The notes under the pieces were generated by a model. It had not been told where the DNA came from, searched no databases, and saw nothing but the letters and a program-made list of their open reading frames with translations. Below are positions 35,995-36,399 of a DNA stretch of 36,399 nucleotides, piece by piece. Numbering within the stretch: the first letter of the stretch is position 1; every line of letters begins with the position of its first letter. The stretch covers positions 109,126 to 145,524 of the forward strand of contig PDIM01010359.1 in the NCBI GenBank assembly GCA_002811675.1, in the 5' to 3' direction. The stretch is from Ichthyosporea sp. XGB-2017a (Eukaryota > Opisthokonta > Ichthyosporea). A program made the translations under genes and the position numbers.

Positions 35995-36399
35995 TTAACC
36001 AGGCGCTAATCCGGCATCCCGGCACGTGCGATCGACTTATACATCTAGAGTACGTCTTATAATAATCTATATTACTGTAATAAACGTCATATAAAACTTT
36101 ACTTATCTTTATTGATAATGATTCTACATAATATAGTTGAGGATAAAGAGCTATAAATAACGCTTAAATAGCCACTAGTTAGGAGTAAATCCATAAAGAA
36201 TAAGTGGTTAAAAATATAATTGAAATGATACAAATCTCTGATACAAATCGACTATTAGGGATGCCAATCATATCACCTTTTACCTGTATTACTTGATTTA
36301 GTAATCACGGGTACCTTAAGTAGTTAAAATATGTCGCAGATAATAAGTGTGACTTGCTTTAATGTTTATTGTTTACATTTGTAAACAATGTTTGTTTAC
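35995..36399. other. 3' flank of CEP70, AT-rich, no gene seen
   Basis: Holds the CEP70 polyadenylation signal (36079-36084) and AT-rich sequence ending in a short inverted repeat at 36368-36389. No coding frame of note. Confidence 0.5.
36368..36389. repeat. Inverted repeat with forkhead-like half sites
   Basis: ATTGTTTAC and its exact complement GTAAACAAT are separated by four bases. Each arm contains TGTTTAC, the forkhead core, and a third TGTTTAC follows at the window edge. It could be a regulatory site of an unseen neighbour or simply AT-rich DNA. Confidence 0.5.

Noticed and set aside
1-36399. tRNA or rRNA genes
   Set aside because: I scanned for T-loop GGTTCRA-type boxes with a paired A box and found only isolated matches inside genes or without a cloverleaf. 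I could not run a covariance search.

Overview
The window is nuclear DNA from a eukaryote. Genes are interrupted by short GT-AG introns (about 72-131 nt where I could place them), most 3' ends are followed by AATAAA, and the products are eukaryote-specific. A CEP70-like gene implies centrioles or cilia. The MAP3K4/Ssk2-type kinase, IQGAP-type CH domain, Integrator subunit and gamma-SNAP suggest a unicellular member of, or relative of, the opisthokont/amorphean lineage. Sequence inspection alone cannot fix the taxon. One scaffold gap (N, 11117-12045) interrupts the window.

Left part, all on the minus strand. At 1-3662 is the N-terminal 1220 codons of a very large protein that runs off the left edge: an IQGAP-type CH domain, a basic coiled stretch, seven copies of an unrecognised NL..C....W motif, then a 26-residue (78-bp) tandem repeat. 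Next come a two-exon membrane-anchored GH31 alpha-glucosidase (4323-7759) and a seven-exon MT-A70 methyltransferase-like gene with DPPL in place of DPPW (9019-10879). A gap flanked by a duplicated ~130-bp A-rich sequence follows.

Middle, minus strand: a DOPA-dioxygenase-family protein (13025-13420), two tandem paralogous pepsin-type aspartic proteases sharing an unusual eight-cysteine insert (13772-15874, 16305-18053), and a 1530-residue MAP3K4/Ssk2-type MAP kinase kinase kinase with an N-terminal BRCT-like domain (18399-22991).

Right part, both strands and compact: an unknown membrane-anchored basic protein (+), TRM9-type tRNA wobble-uridine methyltransferase (-) whose 5' end overlaps a possible tail-anchored protein frame, INTS6 (+, four exons), a short SAP30BP/HCNGP-like protein (-), PDCD5 (-, three exons), gamma-SNAP (+, four exons) and CEP70 (+). 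Several pairs are divergent with shared 0.4-0.8 kb promoters (MAP3K4/unknown, TRM9/INTS6, PDCD5/NAPG) or convergent with gaps under 100 bp.

The genes are mostly unrelated housekeeping or signalling functions, not one pathway. The most novel items are the CH-domain repeat protein, the BRCT-MAP3K4 fusion, the Cys-insert protease pair and the DPPL MT-A70 protein. Exon structures were assigned by hand from splice consensus and homology and have not been checked against transcripts.
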